Under the pieces are notes generated by a model. The model was not told where the DNA came from. It saw nothing but the letters and a program-made list of their open reading frames with translations, and ran no database searches. A stretch of 64,000 nt of DNA, from positions 13,743,501-13,807,500 of the forward strand of contig NC_084932.1 in the NCBI RefSeq assembly GCF_958298935.1, written 5' to 3'. Positions 35,271-47,678 of the stretch are shown one piece after another. Made by a program: the position numbers and the translations under genes. Numbering within the stretch: position 1 is the stretch's first letter; each line of letters starts with the position of its first letter. The stretch comes from Phragmites australis. Its lineage: Eukaryota > Streptophyta > Magnoliopsida > Poales > Poaceae.

Positions 35271-35757
35271 TGTTGGGATCGAAGTCCTAGACAAGATGGG
35301 CCTTCGGGGGTGGAACTGGCGAAGGCCCCTTACGGTGACATGTACTGGAAGCAGAACAGTCTCGGGTTACCGTTCATGTTTACACTGTGGCTCTATTTAT
35401 AGTCCGTACCCGGCGATCACGAACCTAGTTTACACATATTACCCCCTGACCTGCTACATTCCCGGAATATCCAGGGGCAATATAGTACAAATAAGCATGA
35501 TCCCATAATTTCAACAGTGCCCATGACAATTGGGCCCACTGTCCAGCTGTTCTTCAACCGAATGGTCTTGTCTTCGCACCGAGCGAAGGGTGCGGGACGC
35601 GAACTGGAGCTTCGCCTGGTAGTCGAGGCAGATCAGTCTTCGCATACGCCAATTCGGCTATGGAAGATGCAACCAACACAGCGGTTGTCCCGCAGCACCT
35701 CCGACTAACTTCGTGGTTGCCTTCGGGTACGGGGACGGCAAGAGATGATCCCCAACA
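35271..35757 (-). repeat. 5' LTR of inner Tat element
   Basis: 487 bases, TGTTGGGATCG to CCCCAACA. It lacks about 65 bases present in the partner LTR at 25456-26007. Followed on the plus strand by the GTGAC target duplication (35758-35762). Confidence 0.95.
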
Positions 35758-36485
35758 GTGACCATCATTGGTCTATAGTTGATGTTACAGAGGGTTGAAA
35801 ATACATCCCTTGGACGGTTCCATCGATCTTCGTGTTCTAGCTTTACGTAAACAATAAATGGAAAGTGACCATCATTGGTCTACAGTTGATGTTATAGAGG
35901 GTTGAAAATACATCCCTCGGATGGTTCCATCGGTCTTCGTGTTCTAGCTTTAGCAGGCGCAGGGGTGCCCACCGACCAGCTTCTGAGTACTCTCTCATGC
36001 CCGTTTGGTCAAAGTAGGTCTGACGCGGTCTGATGTAACAGGGCGATAAGCCTCAAGCCCATCAAAGATATCTTCAAGCCATCTTTCTTCATGGGCCTCA
36101 CGAGGGGACATGCGATGGGACCTGCCGTATTAATTGTGCCCACGCGTTCATGCCTGGCGGTAGGGACTGATGTATTCAGAACAGCAGGCATGGGGGAGAG
36201 TGGTTGGATGTGACCGTCCACGCTCCCCACTAAATACGGCATCGGGCCTCCCACCGACCGACACCTCATTGTGGAGTCCCAGCGGGGTCCACCGGCATGG
36301 GGCTTGCCGGGTGCTCGGGGCTCTCTGGGTGCTCGGGGACCAACTGTTCCTGACCCCGAGCACCCACTCCCGGATCGTGCTTCCCTCGGGTCGTCGGGGA
36401 GGTGGCCCCCGACGAAAGGAGCCATGTGGTACCGTGCTGTCCTGGCCTTGGGACTCGGGGACCCCTGGATCCCATATCACCGACA
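35758..36485 (-). repeat. 5' LTR of outer Tat element, outer part, with internal duplication
   Basis: Continues the LTR interrupted at 25455 and ends ATATCACCGACA. A 107-base segment starting GTAAACAATAAATGG is tandemly duplicated: copy one is split by the inner element (25433-25455 plus 35763-35846), copy two begins at 35847. The 3' LTR has one copy. The target duplication GAGTG follows at 36486-36490. Confidence 0.93.
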
Positions 36486-36490
36486 GAGTG

Positions 36491-38290
36491 TATCCTTTGT
36501 TTTGCTAGGTATGTCTACTAACGTACCAATCAAGTAATCACACGCATTCTCCTCAATGTGCATGACATCAACTGTGTGTCGAACCACAAAATCGAGCCAA
36601 TAAATTAAGTCATAAAAAATAGATTTGTTTTTGTACATAGAAGCTCTAAGATTAGATTTCGGAACTAGTGTACTCCCGCATCCCTTTCCAAGGATAACCC
36701 TAACTCCCTTTACCACCTCATATACCTGTCTCCTAATGCGATGCTTAGGAAGTGATCAAGTCTCAACTTTCCTATCAAAAGCTCTCATAATTCTGCAGTA
36801 TGGGTGATCCTTACGAAGAAATTTACGATGACCTAAGTACACCATTTTTTGACTGTTCTTTAGCCACAAGCTCTCTGTTTCATTCAAGCAATGAACGCAT
36901 GCACGATAGTCTTTGACAGTTTGGCCTGATAGGTTGCCAAGGGCTGGCCAATCCTGGATTGTTACGAACAACATTGTACGTAGGGTGAAGTTATCTCTTT
37001 TATATGCATCCATACATGCACACCATCGTTCCATAGTATTACAAGATCTTTCATTAATGATTTTATGTAGACATCGATATCATTGCCAGTTTGCCCCAGC
37101 CCTGGTATCAACACCGATATCACAATGTACTTCTGCTTCATACACAACCAAGGAGGAAGGTTGTAGATAGATAGATTCACATGCCAAGTGCTATGACTAC
37201 TGCTCATGTTGCCGAATAGATTCATCTCATCTGTACTCAACCCAAATCTTATATTCCTCATAACTTCTGCAAATGGCTCCTTGTATTTTCTATTGATGTT
37301 TCTCCACTACGTAGAATCAGCAGGGTGTCTCAGCATTCCATCATCCTTGCGCTCCTTGGAATACCATCGCATTAGTTCGACATGCCTTTTATTCACGAAT
37401 AAACATTCCAAATGGAGGACTATAGGAAAGTACCACATCACCTTGATTGGAGGTCTTTTCTTCTTTCCTTCACCATCGATATCATCATCGTCACACTTGT
37501 ACTATGCTGCATCACATATGAGACATTCTTCCAAGTCTGCATGCTCTCCGCGATATAACATGTAATCATTTGGACATGCATGTATTTTCCGTACTTCCAA
37601 CCCCAATGGGCACACAACCTGCTTGGCCTGGTACATATTTTTTTGTAGCATATTTCCTTTGGAAGCAATTTCTTCAAGAACAATAACAACTTTGTGAAGC
37701 TTGTATCAGACCACCCGTTGCTTGCCTTTAATTGTAGTAGTGAAAGCACGGTACACAATTTTGTGTGCTCCTTCTCACAGCCGGAGAACAACAATGTTTT
37801 AGAGTCCTCTACCATACGCTAGAACTTTTGAAACTCTTTTTCATTGGTGAAGTTTCCCTCCCAATTGCGCAACATCTGCTCCAAATCATCGATGTCGGCG
37901 TCGGCTGACATCTCCTCTAGATCATCATCGACCAACATATATCCGACAGGTGGCATATCAGTGTATTCGTAAGTCAACATATCGAAGCACAAGTCTTCGT
38001 CTTCTCTGCCAATGTATTACCCATTCTGTATGATATCAGCTTCACCGTGCTCGGTCCAATGGGTATAGCCAGGCATAAAGCCCCTTTGCATCAAATGTAA
38101 ATGTATCTGCTAGGTGGTGGAAAACTGCTTCTTATTCTCGCAATCGATGCATGGACAACACATGTATTGAGACTGTGTATTTGACTTGTACACCATAGCT
38201 GCTACCTGGAAATACTCCACGTCGTTCTTGTACTCTACGCTCACATGGCTCGTATCGTACATCCATCTTCTGTCTATCTACAATTATATC
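36491..38290 (-). pseudogene. CACTA tnp2 transposase, N-terminal and core part
   Basis: The minus strand from 38290 reads the transposase-associated domain (PF13963): RRWMYDTSHVSVEY, CCPCIDCENKK, GFMPGYTHWTEHGE. The tnp2 core (PF02992) follows in several frames, including LGWKYGKYMHVQ-type sequence near 37560, FGLSTDEMNLFGN and HSTWHVNLSIYNLPPW (37250-37140), the DWPALGNLSGQTVKDYRACVHC block (36960-36890) and DVMHIEENACDYLIGTL (36570-36520). It ends at the GAGTG duplication; the next residues of the same protein resume at 15840 (ACKDLKCLKLKHDLHP). Multiple stops and frameshifts show decay. The element inserts by a cut-and-paste DDE transposase. Confidence 0.92.
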
Positions 38291-39690
38291 ATTATTGTAA
38301 ATCCAAATTCATAACATCTAGAAGATTTTGCAATCACCAATAAATAAATTATTTCATCATCTCCTACCGACAATTGGCTTGGGTTGGAGGAGCCGCCTTT
38401 TGTATGTTTTTGCGTCCACTTCCGATTATTGTTTGTTGGTGCCATCCCTCGTAATTTTCATTATTAGTCAACTCTTACATTCAAGATATATATATAGCTA
38501 TAACTTATCAAAATTAAACACCACATTCACTCTCAGGATCAACCTCGTGACACTCCACGACATCGTTCTCTAAATAGCGATAAAGTGCTTCAAAATGACA
38601 ATGAATGAAATGTCATGAGATGTGATCCAAATGACATGAAATTTGGTAGGGATGTAGTGCATGAGGTTATGAATGCAGTACAAGAAGAATTACATGAATT
38701 GGAGTTTATTTTCCTACTTAATTAATCAAATTACATGCTTGCTATTTTTAAATCCAAAATTAAATGAGGTAGTTCAAACAAACTCACATGAGGGAATTAC
38801 TCAACATGGCAAAAGATATTTTTATTGTGTAAGTATACATAGAGAAGACTAAAAAATTAGTTTTAATAGTTTATGATTTTATTAATTTCTGTAGAAATTA
38901 ATCAAGTTTAAAAGGCTTAATCAAGATTAACAAAGAATTAGTGCTAAACAAGCATTTCATGCTTAAAATATATTTTTCCTGTACAAAGCATGACAAAATA
39001 AGATAAACAAAGTTTGATTGACCAATTTTAGATATTTTAAGATTTAATTATGGATTAACAAGTTACAATATATTTAATGAAATAGAGGTATTTCATTGAA
39101 CATTTCATGTATGCATGTATTTTTATCATGTAGAGCATGATAAAAACAAAAGTAACAAACTTTGTTTCATAATTTTCTGAGCTCTAGATTCTACAAGTTA
39201 TAGATTATTTCAGTCAATTTATCAATACAACTAATATTCCTTTCAGAATTTTTTGGATTTTCCGATTGTGTGACGAACTTGTTTGAGGGGTCGTCGGCGG
39301 CATGAATGGCGGCAAGCACGGCCAACGGTGACCATGGCGGGCGGCAGAGCTAGGCCAACGGCGATGGTGCACTGCAGAGGAAGAGAGTGGAAGGGAAGGG
39401 GATAGTGAGGTTCCCTGGACCGCGGCGAAGCTCACCGTGTGTTCGACTTAGGCAGAGGCAGCTCATGGCCTATAGTTCGTCGGGGGGTGGAAGAGCTCAT
39501 GGTGGAGGTCGACCAGCTTACAGGGAGCACTGGGTGATGACGGGCTACGATCGAACTAGCGTGCACAACAGATTGGGTGTGGCACTGTGAAGCTAACCGA
39601 GCAATGGAATTGGTGCGTAGGTGAGGACGAGGAAGGTCACCGGGGCAAAAAAGACAGTGTCGTGCTCGAGCTTAGGGGAGAAAGGGCCAC
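38291..39690 (-). other. CACTA 5' region: leader and intron-like DNA
   Basis: AT-rich intron-like DNA (38291-39230) carrying an acceptor-like end just upstream of the tnp2 start. A GC-rich leader (39240-39690) with short Pro/Ser-rich minus-strand frames follows. No other gene recognised. Confidence 0.5.
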
Positions 39691-39964
39691 TATTTTATAC
39701 TGTACACATCACTACCGACTCATACCACCAGCCGACAGTGATGTTCTAGTATCACTGCCGGTCGGTGGCTCGAGCCGGCAGTGATGATGGAGCTGGGCAT
39801 CAGTGCCGACTCAAGCCATCAATCGGCAGTGATGACTCTTATCACTGCTGGTTCATAAGTCACGATGACAGATTTTTCCCTCGCGGCTTATGAATCGGCA
39901 GTGATGTGGCTCATTAGTAACCGATAGTGATGTACCGACATATAAGTCCATTTTTGTAGTAGTG
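39691..39964 (-). repeat. CACTA right terminus with subterminal repeats
   Basis: Repeated words GGCAGTGATG, CCGACAGTGATG and CACTGCCGG in both orientations fill 39700-39950, and the segment ends GTAGTAGTG at 39964. Read inward it starts CACTACTACAAAAATGGAC, the standard CACTA end. CTA at 39965-39967 is the candidate 3-bp target duplication. The left end of the element was not found. Confidence 0.9.
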
Positions 39965-39967
39965 CTA

Positions 39968-40690
39968 CTTACTAACCATTAACTTCCAGAAATACCAATA
40001 ATAAGCTTAATCAAAGGAAAAAAGATTAGGAGAAAATCGTATAGATAATTAAACATGAAATTACATGGGCGTGCCATCGAGCATCTCAATAGTGCTTAAA
40101 TCAGAAAAATGAAATAAACAACTTATATTCTCTACAAAGGAGAAGGACTTATTTTGGTGGTGCTTAATTATAATCGTTTATATTGATTGGAGTTGTTTAG
40201 TTGCATAAAGTACAAACATATCTTTAATTACTAACATTAGATTTGTATGCTGATTGTAGTTGTAATTTCAATCATAGTTCTTGGCCTTCATGGGTACTTC
40301 AGCCCTCCCGTATCTCCATTCTGTAGTTTGTGACCCCATGAGAGACCATGAAAAAGCATAGGCAGATTCAGATGTCTATTGCCCCATAAGCAACGAAAGA
40401 GTTCATTGGGTTTATTTTCATGCTAGTATTTAACACCGCATGAAGAGGCCGGTCGTTTGGGCTTGGTTGTTAGTCAGTCGATGCATAATCCATTTGTATG
40501 CAATGGCCCCTTGTCTCTTGTTTTATTTTCACGCCAAACACGCGTGACGTAAAATTCAATGGGTACGCTGACATTTCTTTTCCTGACATTTCTCTCCTGC
40601 CCCGTTAATAACACCATGGCCCACCTCGTGCTCCGCGTGAGGATAGCCAAGTCTTCAATTATCACTAGTACTAGTAGCTGTAGCTTTTAA
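39968..40690. other. Unassigned sequence upstream of an OMT fragment
   Basis: Mostly AT-rich noncoding DNA. The part just before 40695 could be the old promoter of the OMT fragment, but I see no clear TATA box. Confidence 0.35.
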
Positions 40691-40694
40691 CAGG

Positions 40695-40922
40695 ATGAGT
40701 ACCACCGACGCTGAGCTGTTGCAGGCCCAGGCTTGGTCACTACTGTCCATGGCACTGAGGTGCGCAATTGAGCTCGGCATCCCTACAGGCTACAGCCATC
40801 CACCGCCTCAGCGGCGCCAGCCTGTTGGATTCGTGCTGTTGCTCTCCACGTATTTCATGATGACAGTACAGTTTTCCTGTCTGCTGAATGGAGCCTACAA
40901 GACAGAGTGGACTGGATTCTAG
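40695..40922 (+). pseudogene. O-methyltransferase fragment (5' end only)
   Basis: This is the start of a ZRP4-like plant O-methyltransferase. The frame reads MSTTDAELLQAQAWSLLSMA, then LRCAIELGIPT, and matches residues about 12-50 of the OMT at 54900 after loss of about 10 residues (LWRHSLYYL-type). A frameshift follows: the IHRLSGASLLDS stretch is in the next frame. OMT homology ends by about 40860. No downstream exon was found. It is a truncated relative of the OMT 14 kb away and shows that this locus held more than one copy. Confidence 0.8.
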
Positions 40923-40990
40923 ACCACAAAGAAGAAGAAAAACATAGCAGAATCTGCACAAAGAAGAAAAAAAAACATAGCAGGATGAGT

Positions 40991-41269
40991 TAGGCCTATT
41001 TGTTTGAATTTTAATTAGCTTTTATTTCATAGAAGTTAGAAGCTAAAATAAATATGTGGTTGAAAAGTTGTTTTTGAAGAAGCTAAAAACTTGTTTACGA
41101 CGAAATGAATTAGAAGCTGGTTGAGAGGGGCTTATCTGATTTTTGATGTGCTGAGAAGTTAAAAAATTATTGTAAAAACTAACAGCTAAAATTCAAAAAT
41201 ATCTTTTCAGAAAAACTAAAAATAAATTTCAGCTAGATGCCAAAAACAAAATTCCAAACAACTAGGCTA
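40991..41269. mobile_element. hAT-like MITE
   Basis: About 279 bases with imperfect inverted ends: TAGGCCTATTTGTTTGAATTTT at the left and, on the reverse strand, TAGCCTAGTTGTTTGGAATTTT-like sequence at the right. AT-rich with words such as GAAGCTAAAA and no coding capacity. This is the look of the common grass MITEs with GGCC(T)GTTTG ends. Confidence 0.65.
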
Positions 41270-42595
41270 TTTAGTTTCGTTAGAGGCATGGCTCAAAATT
41301 CCGACAAGTTGAAGTAGGCTTTAACAAAAAGCTATTCTGTTAGTATGCTCACCGGAGGTGGAGGTGGAAGTGCACAAAATATCAAGAAAACCTATTATTT
41401 GAAATTGAACCCAAAATAACAAAAATTTGTATTGAGCCTCGTATAGCGATTCTGAATATGTGAACAACTGAACTTTTGCTATTTAGTTCATATCCGTCCT
41501 TTCTTTTCGTAGAACATATTTTGTTGTACTGTTTATTTTGAAATATATTTTTTCTGTATGTAGTTATTATAATTTATAAATTTTAACACTTTGATCTATA
41601 GCAGCTGTTATGAAAAAAGGGCATTGATTACATGCAATTTAGCTTCATAAATATTGTTGATCCTCTTAACTTTTTGACCAAAGATCGATAAAGCCCTCTC
41701 ATGTTCTTAAAAAAAACATGGATTACTTCTTTTGCTAAGGTTGAATGACAACCTTTGGCATAACAAATATACTCCAGCAGAACATATATGCAAATCTCTC
41801 ACCAAAGATGGTTTATCATGAAAAGACTTTTTACATTGTTATCCCTCAATTCATGACATTATTCAATGGCAATGGAAGCATGCAAAGAGGCTTGAAGAGT
41901 CAAGGAAACACCTTATCTTATGGTCATAAGAACAGCTAGCCATGTAGAAAGCAAAGTATATACATCAGGGCCTATGCTTCAAGTATAATCTGTAGTGAGA
42001 CCATGTCGTTGATAAATGGTCGAAGTCCCGTACCAAGAGAGGTCTCTACCATGACAGATGAGGAATTAATTCACACACCAAAAGAATACATAAAGAACCA
42101 TAATAGATAGACAACACTTATTGTGATGAGGAATAGGCGACTAAGTTCTTGTTAGACGGTTTGCTATTCTATTCGTCAATTCGCTAAAGTTGTGTGCACA
42201 TTTTTAGAGGGTTTCAAAGCATAGAAGTATTTAGATTGCTAGGTCGACTCGGTAGGACCTTGCAAACTTGTTCTGCATTTGGATTTTAGTTTCAGATTGA
42301 TGCTGGTCATTCATTGATGGTTAGGGGTAGGGTTGGAAGAGTTCATACAATTGTTTCTTCTCACCAGGTTCTATCAATTGTTGTTGTTGATTGGCATTAC
42401 ATAGAGTTATCTCTTAATTATAAATCAAGTTTGTAGTTATCAATTGTGTTGTTGAGTCCATAATTTGTTTTAGTTCTGTGTGTGGCCATATCCATGTTGG
42501 GATGGCAGCGTAGTTAGTCACAATTTTGAGTTTGTCATCGTCGTCATCAACTTCATCATGGACCAAAGCTTCAACAACCGGCACAATTCCAGGAT
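41270..42595. other. Unassigned AT-rich sequence
   Basis: No gene recognised. About 110 bases at 42122-42232 (GACTAAGTTCTTGTTAG onward) recur near 48184-48290, outside the copia element. Confidence 0.35.
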
Positions 42596-42885
42596 TGTTG
42601 GGTTGTGGTCTCGGCTAACTGCCACCCACAAGAATGGGGCCATGGCTGACCGAGAGAATGGTTGTGATCGATCAACCAATAATCGACTCAATGGCTTGGT
42701 CCTAGGTTGCATGCCTATAAGAAAGGGTCCTAACGCTAAAAAAATAATGGGTTTTTGAGTTAGTACGTTTAGGTTAGCTAGCCCTAACTAAATCCTACTA
42801 ATCAAGGGGTGGCTCGGAGTGAGTTAAAGGCCAAGCCAATCGCTGGCTATCTGTGCCAGCGACCTCCCTGGTCATGTCACTACTA
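42596..42885 (+). repeat. 5' LTR of copia element (readable part)
   Basis: Matches 47679-47970 with scattered substitutions; shared words include GCCACCCACAAGAATGGGGCCA and ATCAAGGGGTGGCTC. Homology fades near the word CACTAC. The LTR may be longer. Confidence 0.7.
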
Positions 42886-44679
42886 ATGTCAATTTGCCTT
42901 CTTCACCCTTAATCATGTCGGTTTGTTGGTTTTATGAATCAATCGGGCTCTCAGTTAGCATGAAGAAGGAGGGGATCAGACGAATGTTCGTTGCAAAACC
43001 CAACTCAAAATGAAGAGGTGACATGCAACTCACGTTTATGATGCTGACGTTGTCACCGATGCTTGCTGTCGCACGCACCGCCTCAGCCCTCTCCTCCATC
43101 GTGCAAGCAGTCACCGCCACTACTTTAGCTACCACAGCTGTGCACGCCTCATATCACTCACTTGAGCTGCAATAGACCCACTCGATAGAGCCACACACGG
43201 CTTGAATCACTGCACACACACGCCTATGAGGAAGTCCCCCGCATCTCCGTCGTCGTTCAGCGTTGTCACCCACCTCTCAGCCGCACGAGTTTTTGGGGAG
43301 GTGGAAGGGGAAAATGATTAGGGTTTTCAGGCAGATGGGGTTTTGATGAGGGAGCACTCAATAGAGCCGTTGGATCAGATCAGATGGCTCACAGCCATCC
43401 TAAGCCTCCGTATGCCTACATGGGTGCTCTAGGCCGCATGAGCATAACGGGCTGAGCCGCGCGTGCACCTGACGGGCCTAGCATGTGTTAGCTGGGCCGT
43501 GCATTTTGGGCTGCACATTTTGTTTATGGGCTGTGGTTTAAATGGACCAATTTTCATTTCATTTTACTGAAGTTATGGGCCACCAAAGCAAGTATTGGGC
43601 AAATCTTAAGCACAGTATGGGCCCGTACCAAAATTATGTTTCCCTTTTATGTTCTGGGCCTAATTTCATCATTGGGTCGAATAAAATCATTTTTTTGGCT
43701 ATTCTTTTAAGTTATGTTATTTTCAGTGCAATTCACATTATGCTTTTCTTCTTAATTATGTTTTATGTTGTAAATTAATATTTATTGCCCAATATCATGA
43801 TGCTAGTTGCCCAATATTATCATGTGATTAGGACTTTTGAGCTCTAATGTTTCATGTGCATTTTCTCATTATTAATGTTGTTTTATTATGCACTGCCTAA
43901 GTTGATAATTTCCCAGAGAGATGTATTGTTTTATACATCCTTGACTAATGAATATTGCCCAAATAATGATGATCTGACTTATATAATTTTGAGTAATGTT
44001 TAGTAGCCCAAATGATGTAATTATTTTATGATAATTAAGGAGTGCTCAAATTAAGCTAATGTTGGTTGACTTTAAGTAATATTTTTTGACCTATCATGAT
44101 TAAGTTTGTCTCAAGTCAAAATGAAACCAACGGGAAATTTTGATTTGGGACTATGACTAAGTTTTGGGCATCAATGTCCTTAATGTTGACCTTTCATAGT
44201 TGTATTCCAAGCAAAGTTGTTTATAACCATGAATTGTCAAAATTTTATTGCCCACTAATGAATTTATGTCCCTAGTCCATGCATATTTAATGGACACAAT
44301 TTTGGGTATAAGATTCAGACTGACCTTTTGGATATTTCTCAGCCAGGACACGGATAATGCTTATGTGCCTTTTGGGGATAAGCTAAGATGAGATTAATTA
44401 TTATGATTGTTCTGAGATATTTAATTAGCTCCTTTGATGTTGTCTAGATTTTTTATTATGCTTTAAGTTTTCCCTAAATTATGATATTAGTTTTCCCCTC
44501 CTTATTTGTTTAGTTCAATGTTTATCTGTTTCATGTTAATTAAGGTATTGTTTTAATATTCACGCTTCCGCATTTAAGTAATTAATGTTTAATGTTTAGT
44601 AATTATGACCATGTAATGATGATTAGACTTGTCTCCGACCAATATGTTATGGTTTGAGACTCAATATGCTTATGATTAA

Positions 44680-45055
44680 TTGACTCATGGCTATATATTG
44701 ACCAACGTCATTACGGTCATGTATCATTTAATTCATTAAGTTATTGAGTCATCGTCTCAAGTATTTATGTGACCATGACTGTTATGATTAAGTCATCTTT
44801 GATTAAGATGGAACTAACAAGAAGTCTTAATTAAAGATTTAATGATGTTTGGAGATTATATTGTGGCACATAATTACATTCTGACCAACGTTGATTGTAA
44901 TCATGTGTCATTCCCATAGTTTCTTTAATCGAAATGGAACCAATAAGAAGTTTTGGTTAGAGATTTGATGTTGATTTAAGAATTATGTTTTATGGCTCAT
45001 GGTTACGTACTGACTAACGTTGTTTGTGATCATTAGCTATATCCATTAGTGAATT
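44680..45055. repeat. About 124-bp direct repeats in copia internal region
   Basis: Units containing GAC.AACGTT followed by GTAATCATGT- or GTGATCATT-type words and then a TGGAAC.AA.AAGAAGT word recur about 124 bases apart (44710, 44882, 45012; 44809, 44931). Noncoding. Confidence 0.5.
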
Positions 45056-46499
45056 AGTTATTCTTCATTTTTTTTTTGCCAAAAGGTGATGCGAAGTTGG
45101 ACTGTGGATTCTTTCCTCATGTTAAGTACATTTTTGTTTCTACCCAACAGTGTTGCGAATTGGAATTGTTAAGTTTTATCATTAGCATGTTATTAATCTG
45201 ATTAGCAAAGGGTTAATTTCATGACAGATAATTATTCATAGACTTTGTAGATATTAAAGTAATGATCAGTGATATGTCCCTATTATCAATTCAGCCATAT
45301 AAGTTCTTTGACTGTTCCTAGTACCTTAATAAAGGAATAAGGTAACATATTATGGTTACAAATTAATCATTCTTGAGGTTATGCATATTGATTATGCATA
45401 CAAATATAATGGTAATGATTAGCTCTCATTAGAGAAGCCATTAATGATTAAGGCATTGATGTAAATTCCATAAAATTGTAGTTTGCTAAAGACTAGTGGG
45501 AGCAAATCAAGTAAATGTCCCTTATGATCATAAAATTTAGGATCTGTGAGAGCAATCCTCCGTTTAAATTATAATTATCTGGCAATAAGAAAAAGCATTA
45601 TAAAATTCATAAAAAGTTTTTATCAATACACTGATCATAAGAGTGCTAAAAGAATAATGAGCTTGGACTTAGAATTATTAGAGCCTTTTTAATTCACTTT
45701 ATTACATCATTCTTTTCTGTGACAATAAAGAAGAATGAGAAGTGAAATATGATTGTGCTCTGAATTAGTGCATTCATAAGGAAAGTTGGCAATATACTAA
45801 GATAAATGACTATATTTATGCTGCCAACATTACCTTAGAAATATAAATATTTTAAAGTGAAGTCTCAGAGAGGGATGGGAGGCTAATGTTTGGATCTATT
45901 GAAGTTTTCCATCAATCCTAAATTATGCTTTAACCATCTATCCAAATAATGTAGTTTATGTCCCCATTACGAGACATCACTTTCTTGTGTTTATCAACGT
46001 TAGAATCTTACAAATTATTTGAGAGCATTAAGCATGTTGCCAACTCTATTGACTTCCCTTCGAGTTCATCAAAATTGTGGCATTGATGCTTATGCCACAT
46101 TTGAGGGGGAGAATGAAACGTCTCATCAAGAAATAAAGTACTTCATTATGTGAGATATAAACCCCAAGAACAAATTTCTTACTCATTAAGTATATGAAAG
46201 GATTGAAGATAATTGCACATACATTTAGTTGGTATCCCAGAAATAAGTTACATTTCTAGTGGGATTGTCAAACTTGCTACTATTATTTTTCCTAAGCCAT
46301 ATCTTTGGTTTGTAGAGTTATCGATTCTAGAGGGAGCTCTGAGGCAGGGTAAACTATATTTAAGGACAATCAGGGCTATATTCCAATACCGAAAGTCCGA
46401 GAGACCCTAAACCCTTCGTCTCCAAAAGTTTTTCCTCCGAATTCTAGAGTTTATGAATAATGTGAGCCTCACGTATAGATACCTTAAGTTTTAACCTTA

Positions 46500-47208
46500 A
46501 GACTACATTAAGATCAGTGGGAGTAAGTTTAACCTCTTAGCTTTTCATATAGACGATGTCTTCTTGACTATCAATAATAGGGATATTAATGTTTAAGACC
46601 TGAATATTCCTTATCTTCTACTATTAAGATTCTCTTGGTAATGCCTCTCATGTTTTGACTATTAAGATTCACCAAGATAGGTCCAATATTAAAGGAGTTT
46701 ACTCTGATTATTGAGGGCAATAATTTTTTTCTTACGATATCTCTATCATGAATATTATGTATACTTAATATTAATATGTGCCCTCATTAATTGATGTAAC
46801 TAAGACACTTGCCAGATATTGATCCAGAACTGAACTATTAGAAAACTACTAAAGACAACTCTGTGTTATACGCATGGTGCTAATGATTACATGCTCACAT
46901 ATGAGAAGTCTCATAATCATAAAGTTGTGCGTCATTCAGATGTAAATTGTGCAAGGTGTGTTGATATTGAAAAATCCACATCAAGTCAAATCTTCACTCT
47001 TGCAGGAGGAGTCATATTGTGTAATGACTTTAACCAATCTTTTAAGGTATCATTAATGATACAAGATGACTTGTGGCATGTTATAAAGCTGCTGGATAAT
47101 AAGAAATCCACATTACGCTATTGTGGTTTAAAAATAAGAAAATTTTCTTTTGACTTAAGATTCTATCCTAGAGCTTATTATGTCAAAGTGCAGTTTTGCT
47201 TCAAGTAA
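46500..47208 (+). pseudogene. Copia RT-RNase H remnant
   Basis: Decayed C-terminal copia polyprotein. RT pieces read LLAFHIDDVFLTIN (the YVDD box appears as HIDD) and LGNASHVLTIKIHQDRS in changing frames. The 105-codon frame 46891-47208 begins in RNase H with the KSTSSQIFTLAGG block and then runs into degenerate sequence. Multiple stops. Confidence 0.75.
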
Positions 47209-47678
47209 CAACATATCAAGTGTGTTGCCAAACACATGACATTGTGAAAGATGAATCCATAATCAAATTATTGATGTTCAACCTATAATAATTAAGTACC
47301 ATGTTTAATATATAAGTTTATGTATCATGTTTAGTTTAATGATTCCCTGTTAAAGGCTTGTCTCAAAGTTAGTGCCGGCATAAGACACGTCTAGGACAAA
47401 TTGAGATCTCAAACTTTGATTCTGGAAACAAGAAAGTTTGCTTTTCATTTTAAAAAAAGTGCACATGATGACAGTGAAAGCAAACTGCACATTTAGGAGC
47501 ATAAGAGTATGAGCCATCTCCCAATAAGTATAAGTATACATTCTATCGAAATAGAATAATACACTGTAGGTTAGGTGGTTCAGTGGTGACTTTACCAACT
47601 GCTACAACACGTTACCTTGGTGTGTTGTTCTGTTGAGTGTGGACTTAAGTTTTTTAGTCTTTCGATTAGGTGGGAGAA

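Larger units (their letters stand above)
25456..35757 (-). mobile_element. Inner Tat-lineage Ty3/gypsy retrotransposon (10.3 kb), RT-less
   Basis: Bounded by TGTTGGGATCG and GATCCCCAACA and flanked by GTGAC duplications (25451-25455, 35758-35762). Genes run on the minus strand: gag and protease (35.2-33.1 kb), RNase H (33.1-32.7), second RNase H (32.6-31.9), integrase (31.85-30.9). A plus-strand multi-exon antisense gene (26.5-29.9 kb) and a 103-bp tandem repeat occupy the space between integrase and the 3' LTR. Reverse transcriptase is missing altogether. It resembles maize cinful/zeon- or Grande-type elements in layout, but I cannot name the family. By eye the LTRs differ at roughly 17 of 487 aligned bases, so the insertion is fairly young. 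Confidence 0.95.
15846..36485 (-). mobile_element. Outer Tat-lineage Ty3/gypsy retrotransposon (20.6 kb with nested insert)
   Basis: The element is bounded by TGTCGGTG and CACCGACA and flanked by GAGTG duplications; it has split a CACTA tnp2 gene. Its genes run on the minus strand in the order gag, protease, reverse transcriptase, RNase H, second RNase H, integrase (25.2 to 19.7 kb). The second RNase H marks the Tat lineage. A remnant of an antisense ORF and a hypervariable repeat region lie between integrase and the 3' LTR. The 5' LTR (right side) holds a second complete insertion (25456-35757). The 5' LTR has lost its last 133 bases, and the primer-binding site and gag start are gone. Without the nested element it is about 10.3 kb. 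It is not autonomous now. Confidence 0.95.

Noticed and set aside
34625..35290. 221-codon plus-strand frame, Ser-rich
   Set aside because: It is the shadow of the inner element's charged gag N-terminus.
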